The notes under the pieces were generated by a model. It did not search any database, was not told where the DNA came from, and saw only the letters and a program-made list of their open reading frames with translations. The translations under genes and the position numbers were made by a program. From Acetobacteraceae bacterium (lineage in GTDB: Bacteria; Pseudomonadota; Alphaproteobacteria; Acetobacterales; Acetobacteraceae): a DNA stretch of 6,168 bases. Location of the stretch: NCBI GenBank assembly GCA_003133265.1, contig PKWQ01000242.1:1-6168 (forward strand). The letters run 5' to 3'. This document shows, piece after piece, positions 5,904 through 6,168 of the stretch. The number at the start of each line of letters is the position of its first letter. The first letter of the stretch is position 1.

Positions 5904-6168
5904 AATCGTAGATTGGCCCTTGCGTCGGCTGACCACAGGGACAGTCCGGTGCGCCCGATTGAATTGTATCCGGCGTCGAAGGATATCCAGATCGCCTGTG
6001 TTATGGCGATCGTGGTGCCCACGCCGACCGTTCCTCCGGCGTTGCCGTTTGCAGCACTTCCGGTCGGAACCGAGAAGTCATACTCGGCCGCGGCGCGAAC
6101 ATAGGGTTCCCACCCGGTCATCGGCAAACTCAACGCGCCGCCAGCCGAACCGCGATCCAGGGCGGTCG
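5900..6168 (-). CDS. Outer-membrane beta-barrel (autotransporter-type) protein, C-terminal end only
   Basis: The last 88 codons of a gene entering from the right edge; the frame is open to the end of the window, so a TTG near 6133 should not be taken as its start. The peptide shows alternating amphipathic strands typical of a barrel C-terminus: WEPYVRAAAEYDF, then GGTVGVGTTIAITQAIWISF, DAGYNSIGR and the last strand LWSADARANLRF. The terminal Phe is the signature recognised by the BAM assembly machinery. The pattern fits the autotransporter barrel domain best, but another barrel family is possible because the passenger is not visible. Its stop overlaps the start of the lipoprotein hydrolase gene. 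It shares little sequence with the last strands of the autotransporter at 188-2467, so it is not a recent duplicate. Confidence 0.75.
   Translation of the reverse strand, partial: TALDRGSAGGALSLPMTGWEPYVRAAAEYDFSVPTGSAANGNAGGTVGVGTTIAITQAIWISFDAGYNSIGRTGLSLWSADARANLRF

Overview
The window reads as ordinary chromosome of a GC-rich Gram-negative bacterium. Two genes encode outer-membrane beta-barrels ending in aromatic Arg-Phe, and one encodes a lipoprotein with a lipobox, so an outer membrane is certain. Base composition and protein style suggest an alphaproteobacterium, perhaps of the Acetobacteraceae; the family-level guess is weak. No rRNA, tRNA, CRISPR array, intact transposon or phage gene was seen.

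Layout. (1) Positions 2-112 (+) hold the last 36 codons of an aldehyde dehydrogenase. (2) A GC-rich hairpin at 122-156 separates it from a convergent gene. (3) Positions 188-2467 (-) encode a 759-residue autotransporter: signal peptide, Gly/Thr/Asn-rich passenger, Pro-rich linker and C-terminal barrel. A candidate promoter with an operator-like inverted repeat over its -10 box lies at 2638-2691. (4) About 540 bases without a recognisable gene follow, holding a 14-bp perfect palindrome and small hairpins. (5) Positions 3235-4824 (+) encode a 529-residue FAD-dependent oxidase resembling alkyldihydroxyacetonephosphate synthase (AGPS/ADPS), including its HHH motif. (6) Positions 4825-5009 are a convergent intergenic region with a clear intrinsic terminator nested inside a 76-bp imperfect inverted repeat. 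(7) Positions 5010-5903 (-) encode a lipoprotein alpha/beta hydrolase with a complete Ser-Asp-His triad. Its gene overlaps by 4 bases, at a TTGA junction, the end of (8), a barrel protein at 5900-6168 (-) that is cut by the window edge.

Working together. The barrel protein and the lipoprotein hydrolase are probably one operon with coupled translation. The autotransporter and the FAD oxidase each look like single-gene units divided by convergent or divergent spacers. Nothing links the four units into one pathway. I see no convincing new multi-gene system. The most checkable leads are the operator-like repeat at the autotransporter promoter, the barrel/lipoprotein-hydrolase pair, the bacterial ADPS-like enzyme and the repeat-enclosed terminator.
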